From positions 1-28,515 of IMG/VR virus record IMGVR_UViG_3300005663_000169: DNA of 28,515 nucleotides, one strand, 5' to 3'. Origin of the DNA: a virus. The translations under genes and the position numbers were made by a program. Each line of letters begins with the position of its first letter. Positions within the stretch are counted from its first letter, which is position 1. The notes under the pieces are model-generated. The model was not told where the DNA came from. It was given only the letters and a program-made list of their open reading frames with translations, and made no database searches. Positions 1 to 7,186 of the stretch are shown here, piece by piece.

Positions 1-503
1 ACAGCGTGGTCGTGTATCTGTTCGTAAACACCAGCCTCCGTTTCCCCAATCTTTGAGCCTTGGAAAGGGTTCTCGCCTTGTCCTATGTCCCCCAATGCGA
101 ATATGTGCGCCTTCCTGATAGGTCGGTGCAGATTGATAATAGTCATTGTGCTATCTAATAGATAATCAAACCGCTCTTTAGCTATATTGAGATTGTAGCT
201 TTCCGTTATCTTGTCAATGTGTGGGTCAGCGATAACAATTCCGATGTCCTCCTCATCTCGCCTGCTCTTTGTGACTTTGAATGGTTTAATCTTGAAGTCG
301 GGATAGGGTGTCCGTTCAATCCGGGCTTCTTGTAATGGTTCAGGACTCTTATAGTAGATGCCCCTTTCATTCATCCTTCTTGGGTATGAGTAAGTAGCCA
401 TCCCAAGCTCCCTTGCCCTTTTATCACAGTCTTCCTTTGTTGCGCTTTGAAAGAACTCAATTTCTTTATCCCATTCACAAGTTCCCAGTTTTGGTATTGG
501 CAT
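1..503 (-). CDS. Metallophosphoesterase (calcineurin-like), partial at window edge
   Basis: Open from ATG at 503 to the window edge (167 codons visible; the C-terminal part lies outside). Residues 88-95 read IGIVIADPH and residues 135-145 read FALGDIGQGEN. These match the D-x-H and G-D-x-x-x-x-G-E-N metal-binding motifs at the start of calcineurin-like phosphoesterases, seen in phage phosphoesterases and nucleic-acid nucleases. The third and fourth metal motifs would lie off the window. The first 80 residues are a poorly conserved extension. AGGAGGAG lies 7 nt upstream of the ATG and decides the start. It is the last gene visible in the leftward block. A role in DNA processing is inferred from the family; the substrate cannot be read from sequence. 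Confidence 0.75.
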   Translation of the reverse strand, partial: MPIPKLGTCEWDKEIEFFQSATKEDCDKRARELGMATYSYPRRMNERGIYYKSPEPLQEARIERTPYPDFKIKPFKVTKSRRDEEDIGIVIADPHIDKITESYNLNIAKERFDYLLDSTMTIINLHRPIRKAHIFALGDIGQGENPFQGSKIGETEAGVYEQIHDHA

Positions 504-534
504 TATTCAATCTCCTCCTAGTAATCTCCCTTAT

Positions 535-885
535 TTACTTCATTGCCCCATCATCAGACCTGAATCTAGCAAAGTTAATTGTCATTAGTTCCTTCTCTAT
601 ACTTCGGCTCAGTTGCCTTGCTAATATGTGTATCATTTCTTGGCTATCACCGTGCACAAATCCCTCATAAATAAATTCATCCGAGAAGGCTACTTGTAGT
701 TTATAGGTTCTAAAAGCCTTATCATATCCTGTCTTAATCTTGAATAGCTTTGGCAGAAACTCATCAAGCCTCTTAGTTAATTCATCTATTTCCTTATCGT
801 GCCTTTTCAAATTAGAGTTAATGGTTCCTTGCAGCCGCATAACTTCTCTGTCGTGCTTATTCCGTGATATAATTGGTGACTTCAT
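535..885 (-). CDS. Hypothetical coiled-coil protein
   Basis: This 116-residue protein has no recognised domain. Residues 8-50 are strongly charged with heptad-like spacing (KRHDKEIDELTKRLDEFLPK), suggesting a helical or coiled-coil N-terminal half. The second half is mixed alpha/beta in character and includes FIYEGFVHGDSQEMIHILARQL. AAGGAGGAG sits 5 nt upstream of the start. It lies 31 nt upstream of the phosphoesterase gene and is probably co-transcribed with it. Function unknown. Confidence 0.7.
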   Translation of the reverse strand: MKSPIISRNKHDREVMRLQGTINSNLKRHDKEIDELTKRLDEFLPKLFKIKTGYDKAFRTYKLQVAFSDEFIYEGFVHGDSQEMIHILARQLSRSIEKELMTINFARFRSDDGAMK

Positions 886-930
886 CTCACTCCTCCTTAA
901 TCTTCGTGTTTAATCTCTACTTTCCTATAA

Positions 931-1125
931 CTAACTAATATGCCCCAGTAGAGCCTTGTAAGTTTTAAACCTTTCAAGTAGCTTGTCCTTTCCATCCATC
1001 GCATCCATTCCTACTAGTGCGTGGGCGACTAATTCTTCAGGGTTCATATTGTCAAGTAACTCCTCCGCACAAGGCGCACAGATAGCGTGCCCACTCTCTA
1101 CATTACATTTAATACACTTTGGCAT
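931..1125 (-). CDS. Small zinc-binding hypothetical protein
   Basis: This 64-residue protein begins MPKCIKCN and carries two CxxC pairs (KCIKC and CAPC) about 14 residues apart, the pattern of a small treble-clef or zinc-ribbon fold. A helical, acidic tail follows (LLDNMNPEELVAHALVG). I prefer the ATG at 1125 to the GTG at 1131 because AGGAGG is 9 nt from the ATG but only 3 nt from the GTG. The start region overlaps the end of the 32-residue gene upstream. Probable regulator or scaffold for protein or nucleic-acid contact; specific function unknown. Confidence 0.65.
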   Translation of the reverse strand: MPKCIKCNVESGHAICAPCAEELLDNMNPEELVAHALVGMDAMDGKDKLLERFKTYKALLGHIS

Positions 1126-1207
1126 TTCCACATACCTCCTTAATCTCTACTTTCCCAAACGGGCAGGTGTTACAGTCTGGGTTTTTGCAGTTTAATGGGC
1201 AAGTCAT
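1109..1207 (-). CDS. 32-residue Cys-rich peptide, coupled to the HNH gene
   Basis: A short open frame starts with MTCPLNCKNPDCNTCPFGKV. Cysteines at 3, 7, 12 and 15 resemble a compact zinc knuckle; a fifth lies near the C-terminus. Its ATG overlaps the TGA stop of the upstream HNH gene as ATGA, the signature of translational coupling used throughout this window. Its 3' end covers the ribosome site and start of the next gene. Nothing else explains the 80-nt gap between those two genes. The size makes it uncertain; a function cannot be assigned. Confidence 0.5.
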   Translation of the reverse strand: MTCPLNCKNPDCNTCPFGKVEIKEVCGNAKVY

Positions 1208-1695
1208 AATAACCCCTGCTGTCTATTTCTTTCTAGAGTATATCTATTGCGGTAAAACCCTAGTTGCTCTTGTGTTAATTCTTTCAGCCACCATTTGTTA
1301 TGAAATATCGGGTGGTCTGACCTCGGAAATGCTATTATATTTTCAATTCTATCGTCTAGCCTAAACCCATTCAAATGATGTGTTACATCTCCGACTATCA
1401 GAAAGCCATAGTGCTGTTTCCAGACATATTGGGCATACAATTCCCATTTAGATGGTTCGGCAATCTTAATCCAGTTTCTAGTTCCGCTCTTCCTAGATGT
1501 TCGTTGAAGGATTGTGCCAACAGGTAAATGGTTTAGAGGTTCTTGCCCTTTTTTAAACTCCGTGGCTGGTGAAAAATGAGTGCCCTTTTTCCCCTTATTC
1601 CACGGGGTCAGCCCCTTCTTAAAAGAAGTTTGGTTAGGTTCATTACCTTTCGCAAATTGGTTGCCTATTAAATAATTATAGTTCCTGTTCATCAT
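1204..1695 (-). CDS. HNH homing-type endonuclease
   Basis: About 163 residues. The N-terminal third contains repeated basic F-x-KG units (TSFKKGLTPWNKGKKG, then ATEFKKGQEP), common as DNA-contacting modules in phage homing nucleases. The C-terminal half holds an HNH core: VTHHLNGFRLDDRIENI, with paired histidines, the Asn of H-N-H spacing and a D-x-R-x-x-N ending. The upstream frame extends to a codon at 1725, but there is no ribosome site there. The promoter at 1702-1730 ends 6 nt before ATGATG at 1695, so the mRNA probably starts on or next to that ATG. The gene sits immediately downstream of a broken methyltransferase and looks like an independent mobile cassette. Confidence 0.8.
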   Translation of the reverse strand: MMNRNYNYLIGNQFAKGNEPNQTSFKKGLTPWNKGKKGTHFSPATEFKKGQEPLNHLPVGTILQRTSRKSGTRNWIKIAEPSKWELYAQYVWKQHYGFLIVGDVTHHLNGFRLDDRIENIIAFPRSDHPIFHNKWWLKELTQEQLGFYRNRYTLERNRQQGLL

Positions 1696-1701
1696 ACCCT
1701 T

Positions 1702-1730
1702 ATTATACCACAGGTTCAGGGACAAGTCAA
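1702..1730 (-). promoter_or_regulatory. Promoter for the HNH gene
   Basis: On the minus strand: TTGACT, 17-nt spacer, TATAAT, with TGG directly before the -10 (extended -10). It lies over the last codons of the methyltransferase gene. The expected transcription start coincides with the ATGATG start of the HNH gene, so the message would have almost no leader. Confidence 0.7.
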
Positions 1731-3105
1731 GTTTGGAAATGGAGCAGTAATCCCCTCTACCCGTTTAGCCCCCAATTTACAGTATTCTAAACTCAACTCG
1801 TAGCCAATACCATTACGCCCAAGCCGTTTTGCCACGACCAATGTGGTAGAAGCTCCCGAAAATGGGTCTAATACTATACTTGGCACTTTGTCTGCATTAC
1901 ATTTACAGGTGGGTTGCCAGCCGAGAGTTTCAGTTATGTTTTTATAAGCTGGTTCACCTGGCGTTCCGAGTACCCGAGCTTTCCTATCCACTCCCCAAGA
2001 TACCCTTTGCTTGCCAACGACTTCAGTTATCCTCTCCCACGGAGCACCACACTTACTACAGCACCCTACTTCTGGTGTGGCTGCCTTAATACATATCTCA
2101 GGTAACTTCTCAGGGAATACTGCGAAATGGGCTTCAGGATATGGTTGGGTTGGAAACTCCCATACTGAACGGATGTTACGGCCAGGCATAGACTCAGCTT
2201 CTACTTGGCTTAATTTTTCCCCATAGTGGAGATTTTGCGGGCCCTGTGTCGGATAATTAGGGTCATAATCAGTAAGGTGGTTTCTTGTCATTCTATCCAT
2301 ACTCTGTTGTAATTGTTTCTCCCTCACTGCGTCAGCATCCCAATAGTATTTAGCACTCTTAGTAAGCATCAGGATATATTCGTGAGACTCGGTAGGTCTA
2401 TCAGTAACACTCTCAGGCATAGGATTGGGCTTTGACCAGATTATTATAGAACGAACCCACCAACCATCTTCTTGGGCTGCTATGGCTACCTTAAAGGGTA
2501 TGAGGCAGAGGTCTTTGGGCTTTAATATAGGATGTTTCTTTGAACTTGCTGGTGGATCCCGTGATTGCCCTTCTCGCTTGAACCATTCTGCAGTTTTCTC
2601 TCTTTGGTAGCCATTTATGCCATCTCTCTCGGGTCTATGTCCACTATCACCCCAACTGCCACTATAGCTATCCCCAATATTCCAGAATACCACGCCATCC
2701 TTTCTCAGAACTCTTCTTATCTCACGAAGTATCTCTATGGTATGCTCAATATACATCTCAGGTGTTGGCTCTAATCCGTATGAGCCTTTCCAAGCACCAC
2801 AGATAGAGCAGATGCTAGACTCCTTCCTTTCGTGTGATGATGTTCTTGCGATAGCATTACCCACACGCCCAACTTCATAATCACCAACGCCCCCACTCTT
2901 TGGGATGCTGGTATCTACCCATTCGTGATGACAATCCTTCTGACCGCCCCATATCAATTCCTGCGAACCAGAGTATTTCCTTAAACCCCAATACAGCTCA
3001 CGGAGGTGAAGTTACGACTACCTGAACACACTCGTCAGGAAGCTCTGACATAGAGCGACAATCAGAATTGTATATTGTGATGTGATTGTCTTCGTAAAAC
3101 TTCAC
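1716..3105 (-). pseudogene. DNA methyltransferase, beta-class (N4-cytosine/N6-adenine), frameshifted at motif IV
   Basis: Two frames together give one methyltransferase. The first runs from GTG at 3105 (AGGAGG upstream) through MKFYEDNHITIYNSDC to VVVTSPP and then stops (TGA, 2998-3000). The second continues in another frame from 2993 with YWGLRKYSGSQ and runs to 1716. Joined, they give the canonical motif IV T-S-P-P-Y-W-G-L-R. Motif I follows near the C-terminus (VLDPFSGASTT), the order expected for the beta class, and two Cys pairs (CSKCG, CKC) form a zinc insertion common in phage enzymes. The extra seven bases at 2994-3000 break the frame exactly inside the catalytic motif. As written, the enzyme cannot be made. 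Target sequence cannot be inferred. Assembly error remains possible. Confidence 0.8.
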
Positions 3106-3146
3106 CTCTTATTACCTCCTTTACTTGACTCCCACTATTAAGACTA

Positions 3147-3299
3147 TTACCAACGCCTTAATGCTTCAATGGCTGTTAGGTCTGGAACAATCTGTCCTGA
3201 GTATTTGCCAGCAGTCGCATTAACCATCAGGCGTATAGCAGTCCACATAACTAAACGCCTTGGCAACCTATCGGCAATCCATAACCATAACTTATCCAT
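3147..3299 (-). CDS. Small conserved-type phage protein (50 aa)
   Basis: A 50-residue frame starts MDKLWLWIADRLPRRLVMWT and ends with TAIEALRRW. AAGGAGG lies 6 nt upstream, an excellent ribosome site. The pattern of a basic amphipathic W-L-A-D-x-L-P-R start, a small central segment with NATAGKYSGQ and a closing A-L-x-R-W resembles short proteins I recall from actinophages and related phages; their function is unknown. It fills the gap between the ATPase gene and the methyltransferase gene and is likely co-transcribed with both. Confidence 0.75.
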   Translation of the reverse strand: MDKLWLWIADRLPRRLVMWTAIRLMVNATAGKYSGQIVPDLTAIEALRRW

Positions 3300-3363
3300 T
3301 TTTCCCTCCTTCTTGATTTTTATTTCTCCTCAAAATATCACCCAGGTCTCCCTCTGTAATAGA

Positions 3364-4254
3364 CTATTCGTTATCATAGCATCTCTCAATGTTCTCAAAC
3401 TTAGTTCCCTCATCGTTATAGAGGAATGTGAAAGCCATGTTTTTAGGATGTAGTTTCTTATCAGCCGGCACTTTAGCATCAACTATCTTTAGTTTATTGG
3501 AGTCCATTGCCAGATAAAGTGTTGCTGCCTTGAGTGTTCCCTCACCACCAAAGGCAATATCCCTAGTGGTGGGCTTCTGTAAACCAATAACTGCATTACT
3601 ATCCAAACCCTGCAGTTTCTGGTCAACTTTTTTAATCTGTGCCCCGATAAGATAAAAGTCAGCACCTTCGGGGGCATCAATATAATCAATCACATATAGG
3701 GTCTTATGTTCTTTTATATAGTCGTGGTAATGGTCAAAAACCGGTATAACTTTAAAGGGTGCTGGCGTAGGTATCTCAATATCCATAGCATTGAATCTAT
3801 CCCTCAACATTCCAACCCCACCCTCCAGGTTTGTTAGCAATATGGTGTTCATATTAAACATATTCATCGCTACTGTTCTATAGCAGAATCCACTCTTACC
3901 ACTAGACTTTGAGCCACCTACTACTATGGTTGTATCGGGATAGATAAAGACGTACTTCCGCAGGTCAAATGGTAGCATTAACCCAGACTCCCTCCTCAAC
4001 TCTTTTGACTGCCAATCTAATGGTAGTGCGTGGTTATCAATGGGTCTATAGTAACCATCATTCCTACCCACTGATTCACATATAGGTTCTTTCTCGTGGC
4101 AAAACTCATAGATTATCTTTCTTATTTTAGTATCATCAAAAGGTGTTAGTTTACCACTAAGCCCCAAGATGTTGCGATAATGAAACTCACCAGTGGCTAT
4201 TGTCTCTATCCAAGTTCGGATAGCGTGTCTGCTAATTTCTACTTCTTCTGCCAT
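3364..4254 (-). CDS. P-loop ATPase with N-terminal winged-helix-like region (replication-type)
   Basis: 296 residues. Residues 113-121 (GGSKSSGKS) are a Walker A loop and 185-193 (TLYVIDYID) a hydrophobic strand ending in the Walker B acidic residues, as in RecA/DnaB-like phage ATPases (RepA or AAA_25 type). Residues 5-75 alternate helix and basic turns and end VGRNDGYYRPID, which looks like a winged helix. Such a DNA-binding part fused to a RecA-like core is seen in phage helicase loaders and primase-helicase-like proteins. The 168-nt gap directly upstream holds the GAAC repeat array and an AT-rich tract, consistent with a replication role. An amber stop is followed by 22 coding-like codons in the same frame. 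The exact activity (helicase, loader, or recombination ATPase) is inference. Confidence 0.7.
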   Translation of the reverse strand: MAEEVEISRHAIRTWIETIATGEFHYRNILGLSGKLTPFDDTKIRKIIYEFCHEKEPICESVGRNDGYYRPIDNHALPLDWQSKELRRESGLMLPFDLRKYVFIYPDTTIVVGGSKSSGKSGFCYRTVAMNMFNMNTILLTNLEGGVGMLRDRFNAMDIEIPTPAPFKVIPVFDHYHDYIKEHKTLYVIDYIDAPEGADFYLIGAQIKKVDQKLQGLDSNAVIGLQKPTTRDIAFGGEGTLKAATLYLAMDSNKLKIVDAKVPADKKLHPKNMAFTFLYNDEGTKFENIERCYDNE

Positions 4255-4264
4255 TTTTACTCCT

Positions 4265-4346
4265 GAACATTACGAACTCTTAGAACATTACCAAATACAG
4301 AACAATAATGAACGGATTTGCCAGATGCGAACAATTAGAACATCGT
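4265..4346. repeat. Iteron-like GAAC array (candidate origin or operator)
   Basis: GAAC starts at 4265, 4274, 4283, 4300, 4310, 4329 and 4338, mostly 9-10 bp apart or close to twice that. Units read GAACATTAC, GAACTCTTA, GAACATTAC, GAACAATAAT, GAACGGATTT, GAACAATTA, GAACATCGT, giving the consensus GAAC-N-N-T-T-A. Near-helical phasing of direct repeats is typical of iterons bound by replication initiators or of cooperative operators. The array is non-coding and lies immediately upstream of the winged-helix ATPase gene. Confidence 0.6.
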
Positions 4347-4365
4347 GCCTGAAATCACCCAATTT

Positions 4366-4440
4366 AGTGTCATAACCGCTAAAGCGAAGTGTCATTTAGG
4401 GTATACCCCCCTATATATATATTTATTCTCTTATAGTATA
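4366..4440. other. AT-rich tract with palindrome beside the repeat array (possible unwinding element)
   Basis: A direct repeat AGTGTCAT occurs at about 4366 and 4389. A perfect 10-bp palindrome GGGTATACCC spans 4399-4408. A run of alternating TA and other A/T bases follows from 4411 to 4440. Iterons next to an AT-rich tract are the usual parts of a plasmid or phage replication origin. The AT-rich end overlaps the last codons of the neighbouring gene. Confidence 0.4.
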
Positions 4441-4764
4441 CTTAGTACCAAAAGTGCCGGTTCGAGAACTCATTAACTTATCTACTTTCTTATCAAGGTG
4501 ACGAAATTTAAAGTCTAGTTGGTTAAGTTTATCCCAATCTTTGGGAACTATGTAGGTCTTTTGGTGAACAACCCTTGCTTCAGGTTGCATTTCCTCAACT
4601 ACTTTCCTTACATCGTTCTCAAACTTATCCCTCAATGGGAACTGAATACATCCATTACAAGATGGGGGCATTAGTCTATGCGTTCTATAATCCCACTCTG
4701 GATAGCGTGGGTCAATCCCACTCCGCTTTAGTTGCTGAACGCACTCCTCACATTCCTGTCGCAT
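4423..4764 (-). CDS. Hypothetical protein with two Cys pairs
   Basis: 113 residues. CEEC at 5-8 and CNGC at 36-39 form a likely zinc site. The segment after that is helical and charged (FENDVRKVVEEMQPEARVVH, then KFRHLDKKVDKLMSS). No family recognised. The start has AAGGA 8 nt upstream. A different frame beginning at 4787 (MKIISDKEMAD) overlaps the start but stops after 15 codons, so I take it as chance or a decayed N-terminus. The gene ends in the AT-rich tract upstream of the ATPase gene. Confidence 0.65.
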   Translation of the reverse strand: MRQECEECVQQLKRSGIDPRYPEWDYRTHRLMPPSCNGCIQFPLRDKFENDVRKVVEEMQPEARVVHQKTYIVPKDWDKLNQLDFKFRHLDKKVDKLMSSRTGTFGTKYTIRE

Positions 4765-4808
4765 CAGCCATTTCCTTATCAGATATTATTTTCATTCCCT
4801 TATTATCC

Positions 4809-4988
4809 TTATGCAAGACCGTGTTCTCTTGCCATATCCCTGATTGTTTTTGCAATCCTCTCAAAGCGTTTGCAGAGCTTATCACCCTTTATAGTTAGTT
4901 CTTTAGCCTCGTTGTGTGCATTCCCAACCTCAATGATGTAATGGTCGACCTCTTCCTTAAACTTTCGCTGTTCGGGTGTTATTGCCAT
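4809..4988 (-). CDS. Small helical hypothetical protein
   Basis: 59 residues, starting MAITPEQRKFKEEVDHYIIE. It is almost wholly helical and charged, with a hydrophobic periodicity consistent with a short coiled coil. A longer frame begins at 5027, but only the ATG at 4988 has a ribosome site (AAGGGGG, 7 nt upstream). It lies between the HTH gene and the Cys-pair protein in the same leftward series. Function unknown. Confidence 0.65.
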   Translation of the reverse strand: MAITPEQRKFKEEVDHYIIEVGNAHNEAKELTIKGDKLCKRFERIAKTIRDMAREHGLA

Positions 4989-5031
4989 TTCATTCCCCCT
5001 TATTAGCTCGTTCCTTCTCTCCATCAATTAG

Positions 5032-5229
5032 TTACATTTGTGATAAATGGTGATGTATCATCCCAGCCAACTGAACGCTGGCTAACTTCTCCCGTAGAAT
5101 AATTTTAGATATGCGCTGTTTGCTTAAAGGATTACCATTTACAGGGTATAGCTTACCTATTGCCTCTAAGCTGAATTGAGGGTTGTCTAGGCGGAACTTG
5201 TATATCTCTTTGTTTCGTAGATACTTCAT
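5032..5229 (-). CDS. Helix-turn-helix DNA-binding protein
   Basis: 65 residues. Residues 3-45 (NKEIYKFRLDNPQFSLEAIG, then NPLSKQRISKII) follow the sigma-70 region 4 / LuxR-like pattern in which a positioning helix, S-L-x-x-I-G and a recognition helix with S-x-x-R-I are expected. Similar mini-HTH proteins are frequent in phages as regulators. The promoter at 5236-5264 ends 6 nt before the ATG, and no Shine-Dalgarno sequence is present, so translation is probably leaderless. It may control its neighbours; the target is unknown. Confidence 0.65.
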   Translation of the reverse strand: MKYLRNKEIYKFRLDNPQFSLEAIGKLYPVNGNPLSKQRISKIILREKLASVQLAGMIHHHLSQM

Positions 5230-5235
5230 AATTTA

Positions 5236-5264
5236 ACTCTACCACACTGTCGCCAAAAAGTCAA
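5236..5264 (-). promoter_or_regulatory. Promoter for the HTH gene (leaderless type)
   Basis: Minus strand: TTGACT, 17-nt spacer, TAGAGT, with TGG before the -10. The -10 ends 6 nt from the ATG at 5229, so the predicted transcript starts at or beside the start codon. It overlaps the stop of the upstream gene. Confidence 0.55.
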
Positions 5265-6097
5265 CACCTATTTGGTAGCTCTTGCCTTAGTTTCGCCTTA
5301 TCTGTTGCCCAGAATATATCGTCATCCCAAGCGTATGTATAGAGACAATCCCATAGATTTTGCTTAAGGAACACAGGTATTCCAGCCTTATCACAGGCTT
5401 CGACTATCTCTTTTACCCACTCTATCTTTGGCCAGTACGGTTTTTCGTATGCAACTATAGGGGTTTTCTGACCGATGATTACCCATTGAATTAATGGTCG
5501 CCCTAATAAAGTCAACCAAGATGGGTATATTGCTTGGTGTTCTAATAGAGGCTCTAAAGATAAAAACTTTACTTTGGCTTGGATTTGACCTAACCCAAAC
5601 ATAGCTTTGTTCCACATCTGTTGTTCGCCTGTAGTTGTCACACCCACCCAGCAGTTATCAGGGAACGGTGAAAATTTTGTTAAATTCTGGGGTTGCTTGG
5701 TCAGGAGATAGAAGCGGTTTTCAGGGGTTAATGAAGCTATATTTAACACCTTGTTAGTCCACTCTTCTGGTATACCGATGCCAAAGAGGTCTGACATATT
5801 ACAGGTGAAGATGCCCTTGCCCAACCTATTTCCTCTCAAGGGTTCTCCAATCTTATCTTCCCAGAAGCGAGGATAGAAGGGGTTTGTGAATATACCATTA
5901 GCACCCATATCAAAGTCAATACGTTCATCGGGTTCTGCGACATTATCATTAGCCAGATACCTTTCCTTCAACCTAGTATTAGCCAGCTTCCTAGCGTAGC
6001 AATACTCACAGCCATTTAGACAGCCGGTGATGGGGTTCCAAGTATATCCCTGTGTGCCGTCAGGATTCTTAACCCATTCTATTGATGTCCTGTTCAT
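5261..6097 (-). CDS. Phage Gp37/Gp68-family protein (DUF5131), radical-SAM-like
   Basis: 278 residues. Residues 18-34 (YTWNPITGC then NGCEYCYA) place cysteines at 26, 30 and 33, the C-x3-C-x2-C cluster motif of radical SAM enzymes. W-N-P-x-T-G-C, NMSDLFG, FYLLTKQP and FLSLEPLL are hallmarks of the DUF5131 / phage Gp37-Gp68 family, found widely in phages and prophages. The biochemical reaction of this family is not established to my knowledge; a modification enzyme using an iron-sulfur cluster is inferred. The length is usual for the family. AGGAGGAAGG lies just upstream of the start. It lies 20 nt downstream of the HNH-AP2 gene. Confidence 0.85.
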   Translation of the reverse strand: MNRTSIEWVKNPDGTQGYTWNPITGCLNGCEYCYARKLANTRLKERYLANDNVAEPDERIDFDMGANGIFTNPFYPRFWEDKIGEPLRGNRLGKGIFTCNMSDLFGIGIPEEWTNKVLNIASLTPENRFYLLTKQPQNLTKFSPFPDNCWVGVTTTGEQQMWNKAMFGLGQIQAKVKFLSLEPLLEHQAIYPSWLTLLGRPLIQWVIIGQKTPIVAYEKPYWPKIEWVKEIVEACDKAGIPVFLKQNLWDCLYTYAWDDDIFWATDKAKLRQELPNRC

Positions 6098-6117
6098 TAT
6101 TCCTTCCTCCTATAGCT

Positions 6118-6597
6118 CTAGCTAATAATATTCAGACGAGCAAACTGACCGTATTTGAGTTGTGCCACACAATTATATCTAAGGGCAGCATCTTCTTTAT
6201 TGGCGTAAACCCCATAATAAAGGCCACCACAATATACTTGCCACTTCTTTCCGCTTTTATTCAGAGCTACTCCCTTATATCCCGAAACTGTATTTCTGTT
6301 GGGGTGTCTATTAAACTGATTTTCAGCATAGGTGCATCGCCTTAAATTTGACCTACAATTATTAAGGCTGTTACCGTCTATATGGTCGGTTTGCTTTCCA
6401 TCGGATAGCGGGAGTAACATAAGGTGCATTAGGATTTTCCCTTGCCCACTATGTCCTTGTTGATTTCTTACGGCATAATAATTTCTGGGCGAATTCAGCG
6501 GTTTTGATGCTTGCCATTTCCATTGATTAAGATATTCGTAATCCCCATCATCAACTAGAGTAAATTGCCCTTGTGTTAAAGGTATGCTTTTGCTCAT
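6118..6597 (-). CDS. HNH homing endonuclease with AP2 DNA-binding domain
   Basis: 159 residues. An HNH core lies at about 55-92 (MHLMLL, then TDHIDGNSLNNCRSNLRRCT, with D-H and two Asn). An AP2-type beta-sheet DNA-binding domain follows at 105-157 (SGYKGVALNKSGKKWQVYC and the closing ALRYNCVAQLKYG). HNH-AP2 proteins are classic phage homing endonucleases. Its ATG overlaps the stop of the zinc-ribbon gene upstream (ATGA), so both are read from the promoter at 6741-6769. This two-gene unit with its own promoter looks like a mobile cassette placed between unrelated genes. Confidence 0.9.
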   Translation of the reverse strand: MSKSIPLTQGQFTLVDDGDYEYLNQWKWQASKPLNSPRNYYAVRNQQGHSGQGKILMHLMLLPLSDGKQTDHIDGNSLNNCRSNLRRCTYAENQFNRHPNRNTVSGYKGVALNKSGKKWQVYCGGLYYGVYANKEDAALRYNCVAQLKYGQFARLNIIS

Positions 6598-6719
6598 CTT
6601 ACTCTCTCTTTATCCCAATATGCGGATTTACACTTAGGGCAAATCCTTACCTCTGGCTGTTTGGGATACCAACTATACCCACATCTTTTGCAGTGGAGTT
6701 TAACCATTTCTACCTTCAT
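6594..6719 (-). CDS. 41-residue zinc-ribbon protein
   Basis: Begins MKVEMVKLHCKRCGYSWYP and contains ICPKC and a closing SAYWDKERVR. CxxC at 10-13 and CxxC at 27-30 make a rubredoxin-like zinc ribbon. The ending resembles short zinc-ribbon proteins that occur in many bacterial and phage genomes. AGGAGG is 7 nt upstream and the promoter -10 is about 20 nt upstream. The stop overlaps the start of the HNH-AP2 gene. It may be an accessory regulator of that gene; no direct evidence. Confidence 0.75.
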   Translation of the reverse strand: MKVEMVKLHCKRCGYSWYPKQPEVRICPKCKSAYWDKERVR

Positions 6720-6740
6720 ACTACACCTCCTATTTACCTT

Positions 6741-6769
6741 AGTATAGCACCTTTAGGTAAGTTTGTCAA
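6741..6769 (-). promoter_or_regulatory. Strong promoter for the zinc-ribbon/HNH-AP2 pair
   Basis: Minus strand: TTGACA, 17-nt spacer, TATACT, TGC before the -10. The -35 overlaps the TGA stop of the upstream HNH gene (ACTTGACA). The leader is about 15 nt and includes AGGAGG. Confidence 0.8.
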
Positions 6770-7089
6770 GTCCACGAAGGGTTTTCTCCATAAACGTTCC
6801 TCAGTAGGTGGTCTTTATTACTATGACATTCTGCGCACAATACCGATGTGTTGGCTTTCGTGGTTTCTCCCCCCTTACCTAAGCGCTTCTTGTGAGCCAG
6901 GTGGGGATAGTTGTCGGCTGTTACGGGGGCATTATAATCCATAAACTTACCACACTTGGGATTGGCACATTTTCCTTCCTGCTCCAGATAGAGTTCCCAC
7001 TTGAGTAGTCTGCGCCGACCCAGTTCAACTTCCTGCCCCTTACTCCTCTTGCGTAGTGGTGCTTTCCTTTTGAGTGGTGTCTTCTTCAT
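6766..7089 (-). CDS. HNH endonuclease (zinc-type)
   Basis: 107 residues. The basic N-terminus (MKKTPLKRKAPLRKRSKG) is a typical DNA-binding tail. C41 and C46 pair with LCAECH (C85, C88, H89) to form the zinc site, and YPHLAHKKRLGKGG supplies the catalytic His region. This is the compact HNH type often found as phage accessory nucleases or NinG-like proteins. TAAGGAG lies 8 nt upstream. The stop overlaps the next promoter. Cleavage target unknown. Confidence 0.8.
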   Translation of the reverse strand: MKKTPLKRKAPLRKRSKGQEVELGRRRLLKWELYLEQEGKCANPKCGKFMDYNAPVTADNYPHLAHKKRLGKGGETTKANTSVLCAECHSNKDHLLRNVYGENPSWT

Positions 7090-7186
7090 CTATTCTCCTT
7101 AGAGCTGGCTCGGTCTTTATACTGCTCTGTCAGTACGGTTCATTACTCCGCTTCCGGCCTGACCGATATTCAGGACACTAGCTATT

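Noticed and set aside
911-1155. 15-bp repeat TAATCTCTACTTTCC at 911 and 1141
   Set aside because: Two copies only, both just upstream of ribosome sites; probably a duplicated gene end rather than a functional repeat.
4743-4790. 15-codon frame MKIISDKEMAD upstream of the 4423-4764 gene
   Set aside because: Stops inside the next gene; could be a frameshifted N-terminus, but nothing confirms it.
7090-7186. Small frame with MNRTDRAV on the minus strand
   Set aside because: Only eight codons with a weak ribosome site; the 97-nt stretch shows no other signal.
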